Source: Neomoorella thermoacetica (GTDB lineage Bacteria; Bacillota; DSM-521; Neomoorellales; Neomoorellaceae). Taken from it: a stretch of 64,000 nucleotides of DNA. The notes beneath the pieces were generated by a model that was given only the letters and a program-made list of their open reading frames with translations, searched no databases and had not been told where the DNA came from. How positions within the stretch are numbered: the first letter of the stretch is position 1; each line of letters starts with the position of its first letter. Below are positions 9,433-18,315 of this stretch, piece after piece. The stretch covers positions 16,479-80,478 of the forward strand of contig NZ_MDDC01000014.1 of the NCBI RefSeq assembly GCF_001875325.1, written 5' to 3'. A program made the position numbers and the translations under genes.

Positions 9433-9493
9433 GGGCGCCTCCCTGGAGCCTCTGCCCGGCCGTCAACTTGCAAAGAGAGGGGGCAACGGAGTG

Positions 9494-10192
9494 ATGCCGA
9501 AACTCACTGCCATGATGATCGTCCGCAATGAAGCGGACCGTTATTTAGAGCGCTGCCTGAAGTCTTTATCCTCTTATGCTGACGAAATCGTCATCCTGGA
9601 CGATGCCTCTACCGACACCACCCCGGAGCTATGCGCGAGTTTCCCGGCAGTGAAGCTCTACCACCGGGAAACCTCCCTTTTTCTGATCGATGAATCCCGG
9701 TTACGCCGGGAGCTGTGGGATTATACCGCCGCCACCAATCCCGAGTGGATCCTCGCCCTTGATGCCGACGAGTTGCTGGAAGACCGGGCGGCCCGCGAAC
9801 TACCCTATCTATTGCGACAGGACCTTTTTCCCGCCATCGGCTTTCGCCTGTTTGACTGCTGGGGTGGAGAAGAGTATTACCGGGTGGACGGCCTGTGGAG
9901 CCCCTGGCTGCGGGGCTTCTCTATCTATCTGGTTAAATACCAGCCCCACCTACCGGCGGCCTGGCCGGAGCAGGCCTTTCACTGTGGCCGCCTGCCCCTG
10001 GCCTACCGCCGCCTGCCCTACCTGGAGAGCGATTTGCGCATCAAACACCTGGGGTGGGCCAACCCGGCGGAGATCCGGCCAAAATACGAGCGTGCCGTCG
10101 GCCGGGATCCGACCTTTAAGTATCAACCCCGGGAACACTACGAAAGCATCCTCTGGCCCCCTGAAAAAATTCAGCTCGAAAAATGGCGGTAG
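9494..10192 (+). CDS. GT2-family glycosyltransferase
   Basis: 232 aa GT-A fold protein. The N-terminus LTAMMIVRNEADRYLERCL is the WaaE/GT2 signature. EIVILDDASTDTT binds the nucleotide, and WILALDADELLEDRA carries the DxD-like metal site. The acceptor-domain part ends LRIKHLGWANPAEIRPKYER, common in small GT2 enzymes related to KdtX. No membrane helices are seen, so it acts in the cytoplasm. I chose ATG 9494 (GTG 9491 is adjacent) because the family motif begins a few residues later; the frame remains open further upstream. Confidence 0.85.
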   Translation: MPKLTAMMIVRNEADRYLERCLKSLSSYADEIVILDDASTDTTPELCASFPAVKLYHRETSLFLIDESRLRRELWDYTAATNPEWILALDADELLEDRAARELPYLLRQDLFPAIGFRLFDCWGGEEYYRVDGLWSPWLRGFSIYLVKYQPHLPAAWPEQAFHCGRLPLAYRRLPYLESDLRIKHLGWANPAEIRPKYERAVGRDPTFKYQPREHYESILWPPEKIQLEKWR

Positions 10193-10261
10193 CCGGTTAC
10201 CATTACCTGGTATACAGCATAACTTAGTACCATCCCAGGTAATAAAAGGAGTGATGCTTCT

Positions 10262-10723
10262 ATGCCCCTGACCGCCAGCGCAACTGTTTCCGGTAGTACG
10301 GCGGGAACTGCCGACGTCGCGTTGAGTCTCAGCCCAACGACGGCCCTCTTTTCCCCGGCCAACCTGGTCCCGGGCCAGGTTGTAGGCTCGCCCCAGCTGG
10401 AGGTTTCCAACACCGGTACCGTAGATGAATACTACTTCATTTTTGCCGATTGGCAGGGGGTAAGCCCTACCACGGCCACGGAGGCCCAGATTCTGGCCGA
10501 CCGTCTTAACATCTATATTGAGGCGAGCCCTTCTACCGTCCTCTATAACGGCAACATCTCCGGCCTTTACAATCAACCGGCCAGCGGCCGCCTCTTAATC
10601 TCGCCCCAGGCTGATCTATTAACCTTTGTCGTCAGCCTGCCGGGAACCACCGGCAATATTGCCCAGAACCTGGATTTGAGCGTCGATCTGGTGTTTACTG
10701 CCCAGGCTTCGCCCCTGGCTTAA
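10262..10723 (+). CDS. Protein of unknown function with beta-rich, CalY/TasA-like appearance
   Basis: 153 aa, rich in Ser, Thr, Ala and Gly with alternating hydrophobic stretches, suggesting a beta-sandwich. Motifs such as VGSPQLEVSNTGTVDEYYF and NLDLSVDLVFTAQ recall camelysin/TasA-type matrix proteins, but there is no signal peptide and I do not recognise the family. It has a good SD (AAAGGAG) before ATG 10262. It lies between glycosyltransferases, so it may be the protein they glycosylate, perhaps on the spore surface; that is inference only. Confidence 0.6.
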   Translation: MPLTASATVSGSTAGTADVALSLSPTTALFSPANLVPGQVVGSPQLEVSNTGTVDEYYFIFADWQGVSPTTATEAQILADRLNIYIEASPSTVLYNGNISGLYNQPASGRLLISPQADLLTFVVSLPGTTGNIAQNLDLSVDLVFTAQASPLA

Positions 10724-10732
10724 GAGTAAAGC

Positions 10733-10756
10733 CCGGTGCCGGCCGGGCTTTACCCT
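10733..10756 (+). terminator. Rho-independent terminator
   Basis: AAGCCCGG and CCGGGCTT form a hairpin with a short loop (TGCCGG region) right after the 10723 stop codon, followed by TACCC. The T-run is short. Confidence 0.65.
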
Positions 10757-10939
10757 GATAATTTATTTCTGCGCGTGCCGGCTGAGTCCAGGACGGCCTT
10801 ATGAGTCACGGGGGTGACCTCGACAATCTATTTTCCGGGTGCCGTTAACCCTCATGCCTCATGAATAGAATACTTGACTTTGGTTGAGCAGTACATTATG
10901 TGAGGTTTTAATCAGGCCGAGAAAGGTGGGCGGGGATAA

Positions 10940-12058
10940 ATGAGCGCCAAAAAAGTGGCCCTGCTAACGACCAATTTCTTTCACCCATCCAGTAAGAGGA
11001 TTATCATGGGCGGTGCCGAGCGTTACCAGGTCGACCTCTGCCGCCTGTTAAAGGATCTGGGCTATTATGTCGAGGTCTGGCAGATTGGCAGCGGCTGGAC
11101 GCGGGAGTTTGATGGGGTGCGTATTCGCAGCATCCCGGTGACCAAAAGCGAGTATAATACCTTTCCCGACCTGGCTACCGCTTTTTACGAAAACTCCATG
11201 GCCTTCGATTATGCCCTTTACTTTATCCTCACCCTGGCCTATCCGATAGCCCGGGAGAAAAGCATTGCCATCAGCCACGGGGTTTTCTGGGATTGGCCGG
11301 GGTTCGACCTTATGGCCGGGAAGCCGGAGGACCGCCAGGAATGGCTGCGACGCCTGAGTATCGCCCTGGCCGGGCCGCAGAAACTGGTATCCGTCGATAC
11401 CAATACCATTAACTATTTCAACGCCACCCTGGCCGGCTTTTATCATAAATGGGAGTACATCCCCAACTATGTTGATACTGACCTCTTCAGCCCGCCGGCA
11501 GAGGAGCCAGCCGGCAACGATACCGTCCGCGTCCTTTTTCCCCGCCGCCTGGTCCCGGTGCGGGGGATAAATGAGACCATGCGGGCGGCGGAAAAACTGA
11601 CCTCCCGCTACCCCTGGATCGAGTTCCACTTCTGCGGCCGCGGTCATGATGATAACGCCGAGAGGCTCATGAACCAGTGGGCCGGTAACCGGGAGCGCTG
11701 TTTCTATTACTGGAAGCCCCTGGAGATGATGCCGGAGATCTACCGGCAGGCCGATATTGTCCTGATCCCCTCCCGTTCAACTGAAGGTACCAGCCTGGCC
11801 GCCCTGGAGGCCATGGCCTGTGGGAAGCCGGTAATTGCCGGCCTGGCAGGTGGTTTGAGCGACATTATCCTGCACGGCTACAACGGTTATCTCATTAAGC
11901 CGACAGTAGAAAACCTGGTGGCGGCCATTGAAGAGCTGGCCCGGGATAAAGACAAGAGAAAGCTGATGGGCCGGCGGGCCCGGGAAGTGGCCCTGACGTT
12001 TAACCGGAAAATATGGGCTGAGCGCTGGGCCAGGGTTCTGGAGGAGGTATTTCGCTAA
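10940..12058 (+). CDS. GT4-family glycosyltransferase
   Basis: 372 aa, paralogous in layout to the enzyme at 8332-9432. The N-terminus VALLTTNFFHPSSKRIIMGG and AERYQVDLCRLLKDLGYYVE give the GT4 donor loop. The second Rossmann half has PNYVDTDLFSP, VLFPRRLVPVRGI and EGTSLAALEAMACGKPVIAG. It is expected to be a cytoplasmic retaining transferase of unknown sugar and acceptor. SD AAAGGTGGG lies about 10 bp before the ATG. Confidence 0.85.
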   Translation: MSAKKVALLTTNFFHPSSKRIIMGGAERYQVDLCRLLKDLGYYVEVWQIGSGWTREFDGVRIRSIPVTKSEYNTFPDLATAFYENSMAFDYALYFILTLAYPIAREKSIAISHGVFWDWPGFDLMAGKPEDRQEWLRRLSIALAGPQKLVSVDTNTINYFNATLAGFYHKWEYIPNYVDTDLFSPPAEEPAGNDTVRVLFPRRLVPVRGINETMRAAEKLTSRYPWIEFHFCGRGHDDNAERLMNQWAGNRERCFYYWKPLEMMPEIYRQADIVLIPSRSTEGTSLAALEAMACGKPVIAGLAGGLSDIILHGYNGYLIKPTVENLVAAIEELARDKDKRKLMGRRAREVALTFNRKIWAERWARVLEEVFR

Positions 12059-12096
12059 GCCCTCGCGCTTTTTACCGGGCAAGCAGGTGGTGGAAG

Positions 12097-12798
12097 ATGC
12101 CATTTACGGCACGCAGTGTGGCCAATAAAGGCAACCTGTTCCGGATTGGTCCCCGGATCGATATCCTGGTGGTGGTGCAGGAGCTAGTGACCTTCAATAT
12201 TCTCCAGGATACCCTGATGCTGATCCCCGCCGTTGGCCTCCAGCAGGCCAGCTCCGGGGCGGGTCCCCTACCAGCCCGGCCCGGCCAGTTATCTGCTTCT
12301 TCCGTACCGGAACGGCAGGAGGGTGGCCAGGAAACGTTACCCTACCAGGTGGAGTTAATTGCCGCTAAAAGAGTACTGGCTTCGACCTACCGGGCCGACG
12401 ACAACCTCCTCACCTGGCCCTATATACCCCCCGGCCCCGCGACCGGCGTGCCGGTAAAGATCCTCGCCTGCAGGATAAAAAACCTTGTACCGCAGGGGCG
12501 GTTGAGCCCCATATCCCCGGGCAGCCAGGCCCTGGCCGTGGCTTACTACACTTATGAAGTCGAGGTGATTTTTGCCGATGGCACCGGCAGGACAGGCGCG
12601 GTTACCCTAAAGTCCGGACCCCGCCGCCAGCGGGCCGTCGTCTGCCCTGGTTCCGGTTACCTGGAGGTAGACGTCACGGTCAAGTGCCTGGGCGTGGGGA
12701 TTACCTCCCCGGTCATCCCCACGCCCAGGCCGCCGTCACGGTATAAGCCGGTGCGGCTTTGGCTGGGCGCCCGGCCTTTTTCGCAGCAACGTGCTTAA
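12097..12798 (+). CDS. Protein of unknown function in glycosyltransferase cluster
   Basis: 233 aa, no signal peptide, no membrane helix. The N-terminal part (VDILVVVQELVTFNILQDTL) is hydrophobic and beta-prone. The C-terminal half has a repeat-like beta pattern (YTYEVEVIFADGTGRTGAVT; VDVTVKCLGVGI) that recalls SPOCS/coat-associated proteins without a firm match. A terminator hairpin at 12761-12781 lies inside the 3' end, so the last 15-20 residues may be a read-through extension made by a small frame change. Confidence 0.5.
   Translation: MPFTARSVANKGNLFRIGPRIDILVVVQELVTFNILQDTLMLIPAVGLQQASSGAGPLPARPGQLSASSVPERQEGGQETLPYQVELIAAKRVLASTYRADDNLLTWPYIPPGPATGVPVKILACRIKNLVPQGRLSPISPGSQALAVAYYTYEVEVIFADGTGRTGAVTLKSGPRRQRAVVCPGSGYLEVDVTVKCLGVGITSPVIPTPRPPSRYKPVRLWLGARPFSQQRA
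12761..12781 (+). terminator. Terminator-like hairpin inside the end of the preceding frame
   Basis: GGCTGG, loop GCGC, CCGGCC, then TTTTTC. This is a plausible intrinsic terminator for the glycosyltransferase cluster, although it overlaps the last codons of the 12097-12798 frame. Confidence 0.6.
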
Positions 12799-12856
12799 CC
12801 CGGTAAGGGTGAAAGGTATCTGGCAAAAACAGGGAAGGCGCCGCAGGCCTCTGCGC

Positions 12857-14194
12857 CTATCCCCGCCGCCCGGTGCGCTGCTGCCAGGCGGCTTTCATTT
12901 GCCCTTCCCGGCCGTAGTCGCTGGGGTGGTAGAAGACTTTTCCCCGGAGGTTGTCCGGCAGGTACTGCTGCTCTACCCAGCCCCCCGGGTAGTCGTGGGG
13001 GTATTTATAACCACGGCCGTGGCCCAGGGCGGCCGCGCCCCGGTAATTGGCGTCCCGCAGGTGGACGGGCACCGGGGCGGCCGTTTCCTTTTCCACCGCT
13101 GCCAGGGCGGCGTCGATGGCTTTAATCACCGAATTGCTTTTGGGAGCCAGGGCGATGTAGAGGGTGGCTTCGGCCAGGATGATCCGTCCCTCCGGCAGGC
13201 CCACCCGTTCCACGGCCTGGGCGGCGGAACTGGCCACCATCAGGGCCTGGGGATCGGCCAGGCCGACATCCTCGGCGGCATGGATCATCAGCCGGCGGGC
13301 CAGGAAGGCGGGGTCTTCGCCGGCGTAGATCATCCGCGCCAGCCAGTAGAGGGCGGCGTCGGGGTCGGAACCGCGCATGCTCTTAATCCAGGCCGAGACG
13401 CAGTCGTAGTGCTGGTCCCCGTCGCGGTCGTAGAGAACGGCCCGTTGCTGGATGGCTTCTTCGGCCACCTCCAGGGTCAGGTGGCGCCGGCCGGATGTAT
13501 CCGGGGCCGTAGTGAGCACGGCAAATTCCAGGGCGTTTAAAGCCACCCGGGCGTCGCCATTGGCCACCCGGGCCAGGTGCTCCAGGGCCTCCAGGTCGGC
13601 CTGGACGTTGAATTTTCCCAAACCCCGTTCCGCGTCCGCCAGGGCCCGCCGGAGGAGGGCGAGGATGGCTGCATCTGATAAAGCCTCCAGGCGGAAGATG
13701 CGGGAGCGGGAACGGATGGCGGCGTTGACGGTGAACATGGGGTTTTCAATGGTAGCGCCGATGAGAATGAGCAATCCTTCTTCAACGCAAGGGAGCAGGG
13801 CATCCTGGATGTTCTTGGCCCAGCGGTGGATCTCGTCGACGAAGATGACGGTCTTTTGCTGGTAGTATTTCTCCCGCTCCCGGGCGGCGGCGATGACCCG
13901 GCGGATGTCGTTGATGCCGTCCAGGACCGCATTGAGGGCCTCAAAATGGGCGCGGGTCATGGTGGCGATAATCCGGGCCAGGGTAGTTTTGCCGCTCCCG
14001 GGCGGGCCCCAGAGGATAATCGAAGTCAGGCTGTCGCTCTCGATGGCCCGGCGCAGCAGGGTGCCGGGGCCGATTATTTTTTCCTGGCCGACAAACTCGT
14101 CCAGGGTGCGCGGCCGCATCCGTACGGCCAGGGGAGCCCCGGCCTGCCGGGCTTCCTGGCCGGCCTGTTCAAAGAGATCCATAAAGAATGCCAC
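12857..14194 (-). CDS. rarA: Replication-associated recombination protein RarA (MgsA) AAA+ ATPase
   Basis: 445 aa (MDLFEQ start at 14182 is also possible). Walker A is GPPGSGKTTLARI, Walker B IFVDEIH, with sensor region IGATIENPMF and the arginine-finger area RSRSRIFRLE. The C-terminal part (GSDPDAALYWLARMI and RLMIHAAEDVGLADPQAL) is the RarA/WRNIP1 tetramerisation domain. RarA acts at stalled replication forks. One oddity: after Walker B the usual HRFNK is HRWAKNIQDALLP. Faces the DUF134 gene divergently. Confidence 0.94.
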   Translation of the reverse strand: MAFFMDLFEQAGQEARQAGAPLAVRMRPRTLDEFVGQEKIIGPGTLLRRAIESDSLTSIILWGPPGSGKTTLARIIATMTRAHFEALNAVLDGINDIRRVIAAAREREKYYQQKTVIFVDEIHRWAKNIQDALLPCVEEGLLILIGATIENPMFTVNAAIRSRSRIFRLEALSDAAILALLRRALADAERGLGKFNVQADLEALEHLARVANGDARVALNALEFAVLTTAPDTSGRRHLTLEVAEEAIQQRAVLYDRDGDQHYDCVSAWIKSMRGSDPDAALYWLARMIYAGEDPAFLARRLMIHAAEDVGLADPQALMVASSAAQAVERVGLPEGRIILAEATLYIALAPKSNSVIKAIDAALAAVEKETAAPVPVHLRDANYRGAAALGHGRGYKYPHDYPGGWVEQQYLPDNLRGKVFYHPSDYGREGQMKAAWQQRTGRRG

Positions 14195-14349
14195 CTCACG
14201 GGAGAGAGCTGTTTGCTACCATTTTAGCATGTTTTTAACCGCCGGCAAAAGGGGCGGCAGTCCAGACCCGCCGGGAGGATATCCTGGTTGCATAAGTTCA
14301 CTGGAAAAGCTATGATATAGATAAATTCGCAAAGGAATGGGGGAAAGAA

Positions 14350-14799
14350 ATGCCACGACCGCCCATTTGCCGCCGGGTAGAATTCCTGCCGGGGGTTACC
14401 TATTTTAAACCGGCAGCCGTACCGCTGCGGGAACTGGAAGAGGTTGTTCTGGCGGTAGAAGAGCTGGAAGCCATCCGCTTGAAAGATAAAGAGGGTTTGG
14501 AACAGGAGGATTGCGCCGCCCGTATGGGAGTATCCCGGCCGACCTTTGTGCGCATCCTGAATTCGGCCCGGGATAAGATTGCCGACGCCCTGGTTAACGG
14601 CAAGGCCATCCGGGTAGATGGTGGTTACTACCACCTGGTAGGCCCCAAGGTACGCTGCCGCCGCTGCGGTCATGAATGGGAACCGGAGCAGGGTGGGAAG
14701 GAAGCCTGCCCCCGCTGCGGCAGTGAGGAACTGGCCGGCCGGGGTCCGGGCCGGGGTCGCTGCCACCGCCATGGCCGGTTCGGAGAAGGGGAATGCTGA
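14350..14799 (+). CDS. DUF134 family HTH/zinc-ribbon protein
   Basis: 149 aa. It begins [20 protein letters not shown], the DUF134 signature, then a sigma-70 region 4-like helix-turn-helix ([33 protein letters not shown]). The C-terminus carries a zinc ribbon (CRRCGHEW and CPRCGSEE). DUF134 proteins are often beside nitrogenase-cofactor-like or Mrp/NBP35 genes and are thought to be regulators. Here the NBP35-type gene follows at 14958 behind its own promoter. Confidence 0.88.
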   Translation: MPRPPICRRVEFLPGVTYFKPAAVPLRELEEVVLAVEELEAIRLKDKEGLEQEDCAARMGVSRPTFVRILNSARDKIADALVNGKAIRVDGGYYHLVGPKVRCRRCGHEWEPEQGGKEACPRCGSEELAGRGPGRGRCHRHGRFGEGEC

Positions 14800-14882
14800 A
14801 GACCCCTTGATGGTGAATTGGAGCGTAATAAGCGGAGTTCAAGCGGAGCTGGTACGGGGAGGGTGGAAATCCCCACTTGTTA

Positions 14883-14911
14883 TTGACACATGACCACAAA
14901 AGAGGCATAAT
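14883..14911 (+). promoter_or_regulatory. Sigma-A type promoter of the NBP35/Mrp gene
   Basis: -35 TTGACA at 14883-14888 and -10 CATAAT at 14906-14911, with a 17-bp spacer. It lies 47 bp before the TTG start of the ATPase gene. Confidence 0.75.
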
Positions 14912-14957
14912 AGTAAAGCCATAACATTTTATTGAGGCTATTATTGAGGTGAGAAAT

Positions 14958-15797
14958 TTGGCCAAGGAAGCATGCGAAACCTGCAGCCCGGCTACCTGCA
15001 ATTCTAGCACTTGTGAAGCCAAAAAACCGGGTCATGTCCCGCCCCATGAGCTGACCCATATCGAGCACGTCATCGGCATCATGAGCGGTAAGGGCGGTGT
15101 CGGTAAATCCTCCGTGACGGCCCTGCTAGCGGTAGCCCTGAAACAGGCCGGCTACCGGGTGGGCATCCTTGATGCCGACATCACCGGACCCAGTATTCCC
15201 CGGATGTTTGGCGTGCACCGGCCGCCGGAGGGCACCGGTAATGGTATGATCGCTCCGGAAAGCCCCGGCGGTATCAGGATCATGTCCTTAAACCTCCTCT
15301 TGCCCCATGAAGATGACCCGGTCATCTGGCGCGGTCCTCTCATCGGCGGTGCTGTCAAGCAGTTCTGGACCGATGTCATCTGGGGTGACCTGGACTACCT
15401 GCTGGTGGACCTGCCCCCGGGGACCGGCGACGCCCCCCTGACGGTGCTCCAGTCCCTGCCCCTGGACGGCCTGGTGATTGTCAGTTCACCCCAGGAACTC
15501 GCCCATATGGTGGTCCGCAAGGCGGTAAAGATGGCTACCATCATGAACGTCAAGATCCTGGGCCTGGTGGAAAATATGAGTTATGCCCGCTGCCCGGATT
15601 GCGGCCGGGAGATCTACCTCTTTGGTCCCAGCCGGGCCGGGGAGGCAGCCGCCGGAGCCGGTATCCCCCTCCTGGGCACCCTGCCCCTGGACCCGGAACT
15701 AACGTCCCTGTGCGACCGCGGCCGGGTGGAGGAATACCGCGGGCCGCTGCTGGCCAGGGCGCAGGAGTTTGTCCAGAAGATAGCCGGCAGGTCTTGA
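14958..15797 (+). CDS. Mrp/NBP35-type iron-sulfur cluster carrier ATPase
   Basis: 279 aa P-loop ATPase. Walker A is MSGKGGVGKSSVTALLAV; LVDLPPGTGDAPLTV is the switch region and CPDC (CARCPDCGREI in YARCPDCGRE) the bridging Cys pair of ApbC/Mrp proteins. The N-terminus has five Cys within 20 residues (ACETCSPATCNSSTC), similar to the extra cluster of NBP35. It should assemble or transfer Fe-S clusters. Start TTG 14958 is 7 bp after GAGGTG; the in-frame GTG 14949 lies inside that SD. The iscR-iscS-iscU genes downstream support the role. Confidence 0.9.
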   Translation: MAKEACETCSPATCNSSTCEAKKPGHVPPHELTHIEHVIGIMSGKGGVGKSSVTALLAVALKQAGYRVGILDADITGPSIPRMFGVHRPPEGTGNGMIAPESPGGIRIMSLNLLLPHEDDPVIWRGPLIGGAVKQFWTDVIWGDLDYLLVDLPPGTGDAPLTVLQSLPLDGLVIVSSPQELAHMVVRKAVKMATIMNVKILGLVENMSYARCPDCGREIYLFGPSRAGEAAAGAGIPLLGTLPLDPELTSLCDRGRVEEYRGPLLARAQEFVQKIAGRS

Positions 15798-15862
15798 GGA
15801 GATCAGGGGCCCCTGGCAATATGGACACCGCCGGCGGCTCGCAACATATCACAGGCGCTACT

Positions 15863-15896
15863 GTTCCTGGAGCTTAAACTCCGGGGCTTTTTTATT
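15863..15896 (+). terminator. Rho-independent terminator
   Basis: CCTGGAG pairs with CTCCGGG (one G-U pair) across CTTAAA, followed by GCTTTTTTATTT. It ends the NBP35 transcript. Confidence 0.8.
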
Positions 15897-15973
15897 TCAG
15901 GGCCTGGTATAAATTCATCCCTGCCGGGTTAAATTATTTTTTAAAAAGCTGAGTAAAAAGGTCGAGTTTAGCT

Positions 15974-16002
15974 TGACAATACCCGAGTCAATTGCTAAGA
16001 TA
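15974..16002 (+). promoter_or_regulatory. Promoter of the Rrf2-iscS-iscU operon
   Basis: -35 TTGACA at 15974-15979 and -10 TAAGAT with a 17-bp spacer containing CCCGAGTC. A protein of the IscR type made from the first gene could bind here; no full palindrome was recognised. Confidence 0.7.
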
Positions 16003-16041
16003 TTATTACCTAGAAAACTAGTGGGGATTGGAGGTGGTGGG

Positions 16042-16494
16042 GTGAAACTCTCGACCCGGGGTGAGTATGGTCTCCGGGCCATGTTCGACCTGGCCCAACA
16101 TTATGGCGAAGGCCCCATCCCCATTAAAAGCGTTGCCGAGAGGCAGGACATATCTGAACACTACCTGGAGCAATTGATCGCCGTCTTGCGTAAAGCCGGC
16201 CTGGTCAAGAGCATCCGCGGCGCCCAGGGCGGGTATGTCCTCAGCCGGGAACCCGAGGAGATTACGGTAGGGGATATCATCCGGGTTTTGGAAGGCCCTA
16301 TTGCTCCGGTGGAATGCCTGAATACCGCCGAAGGCGAGAGCTGCGAGCGGGCCGAGACTTGCGTCACCAGGGGCATCTGGGAGAAGGTGCGGGATAGCAT
16401 CAGCGACGTCCTGGATAGCTTTACCCTGGCGGATATGGTCGCCAAGGCCAATCAAATGCGCCAGGACAGCAAATACTATATGTATTATATCTAG
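16042..16494 (+). CDS. Rrf2/IscR family Fe-S regulator
   Basis: 150 aa winged-helix regulator. The N-terminus MKLSTRGEYGLRAMFDLAQ is the Rrf2 signature, followed by the recognition helix ISEHYLEQLIAVLRKAGLV and wing GAQGGYVLSR. Three Cys (CLNTAEGESC then CERAETC) give a C-x8-C-x5-C cluster site like that of IscR. It begins at GTG 16042, with GGAGGTGG upstream; longer frames lack an SD. As first gene before iscS and iscU, it probably represses its own operon when clusters are sufficient. Confidence 0.92.
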   Translation: MKLSTRGEYGLRAMFDLAQHYGEGPIPIKSVAERQDISEHYLEQLIAVLRKAGLVKSIRGAQGGYVLSREPEEITVGDIIRVLEGPIAPVECLNTAEGESCERAETCVTRGIWEKVRDSISDVLDSFTLADMVAKANQMRQDSKYYMYYI

Positions 16495-16509
16495 AAAAGG
16501 GTGGACGAG

Positions 16510-17688
16510 ATGCGCAGGGTTTACCTTGATCATAGCGCCACAACTCCGGTAAGGCCCGAAGTCCTGGAAGCCATGTTACCCTTTTTGAAGGATGAGGCCT
16601 TTGGCAATCCTTCCACCGTTTACAGCTACGGCCGGGAAGCGAAAAAGGCCCTGGAGGAAGCCCGGGAAAAGGTGGCCAACCTCATCGGCGCCCGGCCGGA
16701 GGAGATCTTCTTTACCAGCGGCGGCACGGAAGCCGACAACCTGGCCCTTATCGGTACGGCCGCGGCCAATGAAAAGAAGGGCCGTCACATTATTACCTCC
16801 AGCATCGAACACCATGCCGTCCTGCACACGGCCCAGTACCTCCTGCGCCACGGCTTTAAGGTAACCTTCCTGCCCGTGACCCCGGAGGGCCTGGTGCGGG
16901 TGGAGGACGTCGAAAAGGCCATTACCGATGAAACCATCCTCATCAGCGTCATGCATGTTAACAACGAAGTGGGTACCATCCAACCCATCAAAGAAATAGG
17001 GAAACTGGCCCGGGAACGGGGGATCGTCTTCCATACCGACGCCGTCCAGAGCGTGGGCAAGCTCCCCGTTAATGTCGACGAGCTGGGGGTGGACCTGCTG
17101 TCGGCCTCCGGGCACAAGATTTATGGCCCCAAGGGCATCGGCTGCCTTTATATCCGCAAGGGGACGAAGATCAACCCCATCCTTTACGGCGGCGCCCAGG
17201 AGCGTAAACGCCGGCCGGGGACGGAGAATATGCCCGGTATTGTCGGCTTTGGCCGGGCAGCCGAACTGGCCGGCCAGGAGCTGGAGAGCGAAATGGAGCG
17301 CCTGCAGGCCCTGCGGGACAAGCTAATTGACGGTATCTTAACACGTATTGAAGACGTCCAGCTGAACGGTGACCCGCGGCAGCGGGTGGCCACCAATGCC
17401 AATTTCAGCTTCCGCTATGTAGAGGGCGAATCCATGCTCCTGAGCCTGGACATGAAGGGTATCTGCGCTTCCAGTGGTTCGGCCTGTACCTCCGGTTCCC
17501 TGGACCCGTCCCACGTCCTCCTGGCCATGGGCATCCCTCACGAAGTAGCCCACGGGTCGGTACGTATGACCCTGGGCCGCGATAATACGGAAGAAGATAT
17601 TGACTACGTCCTGGAAGTCATGCCAGAGATCGTAGCCCGGTTGCGTTCCATGTCACCCCTCTATGAAGAGGCAGCAGGGAAGAGGTAG
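16510..17688 (+). CDS. Cysteine desulfurase (IscS/NifS)
   Basis: 392 aa PLP enzyme that releases sulfur from cysteine as a persulfide for Fe-S clusters and tRNA thiolation. It starts RRVYLDHSATTPVRPEVL. The PLP lysine is in SASGHKIYGPKGIG and the catalytic Cys loop is CASSGSACTSGSLDPSHVL. ATG 16510 matches the conserved N-terminus; GTG 16501 is in frame but has poor SD spacing. It is followed by the scaffold gene and mnmA, both direct sulfur acceptors. Confidence 0.95.
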   Translation: MRRVYLDHSATTPVRPEVLEAMLPFLKDEAFGNPSTVYSYGREAKKALEEAREKVANLIGARPEEIFFTSGGTEADNLALIGTAAANEKKGRHIITSSIEHHAVLHTAQYLLRHGFKVTFLPVTPEGLVRVEDVEKAITDETILISVMHVNNEVGTIQPIKEIGKLARERGIVFHTDAVQSVGKLPVNVDELGVDLLSASGHKIYGPKGIGCLYIRKGTKINPILYGGAQERKRRPGTENMPGIVGFGRAAELAGQELESEMERLQALRDKLIDGILTRIEDVQLNGDPRQRVATNANFSFRYVEGESMLLSLDMKGICASSGSACTSGSLDPSHVLLAMGIPHEVAHGSVRMTLGRDNTEEDIDYVLEVMPEIVARLRSMSPLYEEAAGKR

Positions 17689-17767
17689 GGGTTGCCTGGC
17701 AGGAAGCCTCTACGGAAGATGTCGTATTTTTGGTGCGAGGATATTTTCCCCAGAAGGAGTGAGCAGG

Positions 17768-18145
17768 GTGTACTCGGAAAAAGTCATGGATCATTTCACC
17801 AATCCCCGCAACGTCGGTGAGATTGAGAATGCCGACGGGGTCGGCCAGGTAGGCAATCCCGTCTGCGGCGATATTATGCGCCTGTATATCAAAGTGGAAG
17901 ACGATATCATCAAGGATGTCAAATTTAAAACCTTCGGTTGCGGTGCTGCCATTGCCACCAGCAGTATGGTCACAGAAATGGTCAAGGGCAAGACCGTGGA
18001 AGAGGCCCTCAAAATCAGCAACGCGGCCGTGGCCGAGGCCCTGGACGGGCTGCCGCCCCAGAAGATGCACTGTTCTAACCTGGCCGCCGATGCCCTGCAT
18101 AAAGCCATCGAGGATTACCAGAATAAAAATAAGAAGGCTTCCTAG
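17768..18145 (+). CDS. Fe-S scaffold protein IscU/NifU-N
   Basis: 125 aa scaffold on which IscS builds Fe-S clusters. Three ligand Cys are seen in GNPVCGD, FGCGAAIA and KMHCSNLA, with the start MYSEKVMDHFTNPRNVGEIE. It contains only the NifU N-terminal domain. GTG 17768 has AAGGAG 8 bp upstream. The gene lies 79 bp after iscS, consistent with one operon. Confidence 0.95.
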   Translation: MYSEKVMDHFTNPRNVGEIENADGVGQVGNPVCGDIMRLYIKVEDDIIKDVKFKTFGCGAAIATSSMVTEMVKGKTVEEALKISNAAVAEALDGLPPQKMHCSNLAADALHKAIEDYQNKNKKAS

Positions 18146-18174
18146 GAGCACCAGCGTGGCGAACGGTCGCGGGT

Positions 18175-18204
18175 ACTGGGCGCCAAGTTTGCTAGCCGAG
18201 AACC
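18175..18204 (+). other. Conserved leader element, copy 1 (upstream of mnmA)
   Basis: The 30-bp stretch starting ACTGGGCGCCAAGTTTGCTA matches 34051-34080 upstream of the YeiH-type transporter at 25 of 30 positions; four of the five differences are transitions. It lies in the iscU-mnmA gap. I do not recognise it as a known riboswitch. Confidence 0.5.
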
Positions 18205-18315
18205 ATGGAGGCCGGAGCCTCTACCCTTCAGCCCCCCAGGAGACAGCAATTGCCTGGTTTACCAGATACCTATTTATCGGAGGAGGTGGCTACCGCGGCC
18301 CGGAAGGAGAAGGTA

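Noticed and set aside
18276..18300. T-box-like motif (GAGGTGGCTACCGCGG) before mnmA
   Set aside because: It has two bases instead of one between GGTGG and ACCGCGG, no stem I or specifier region was found upstream, and the sequence lies in an open reading frame that may be coding.
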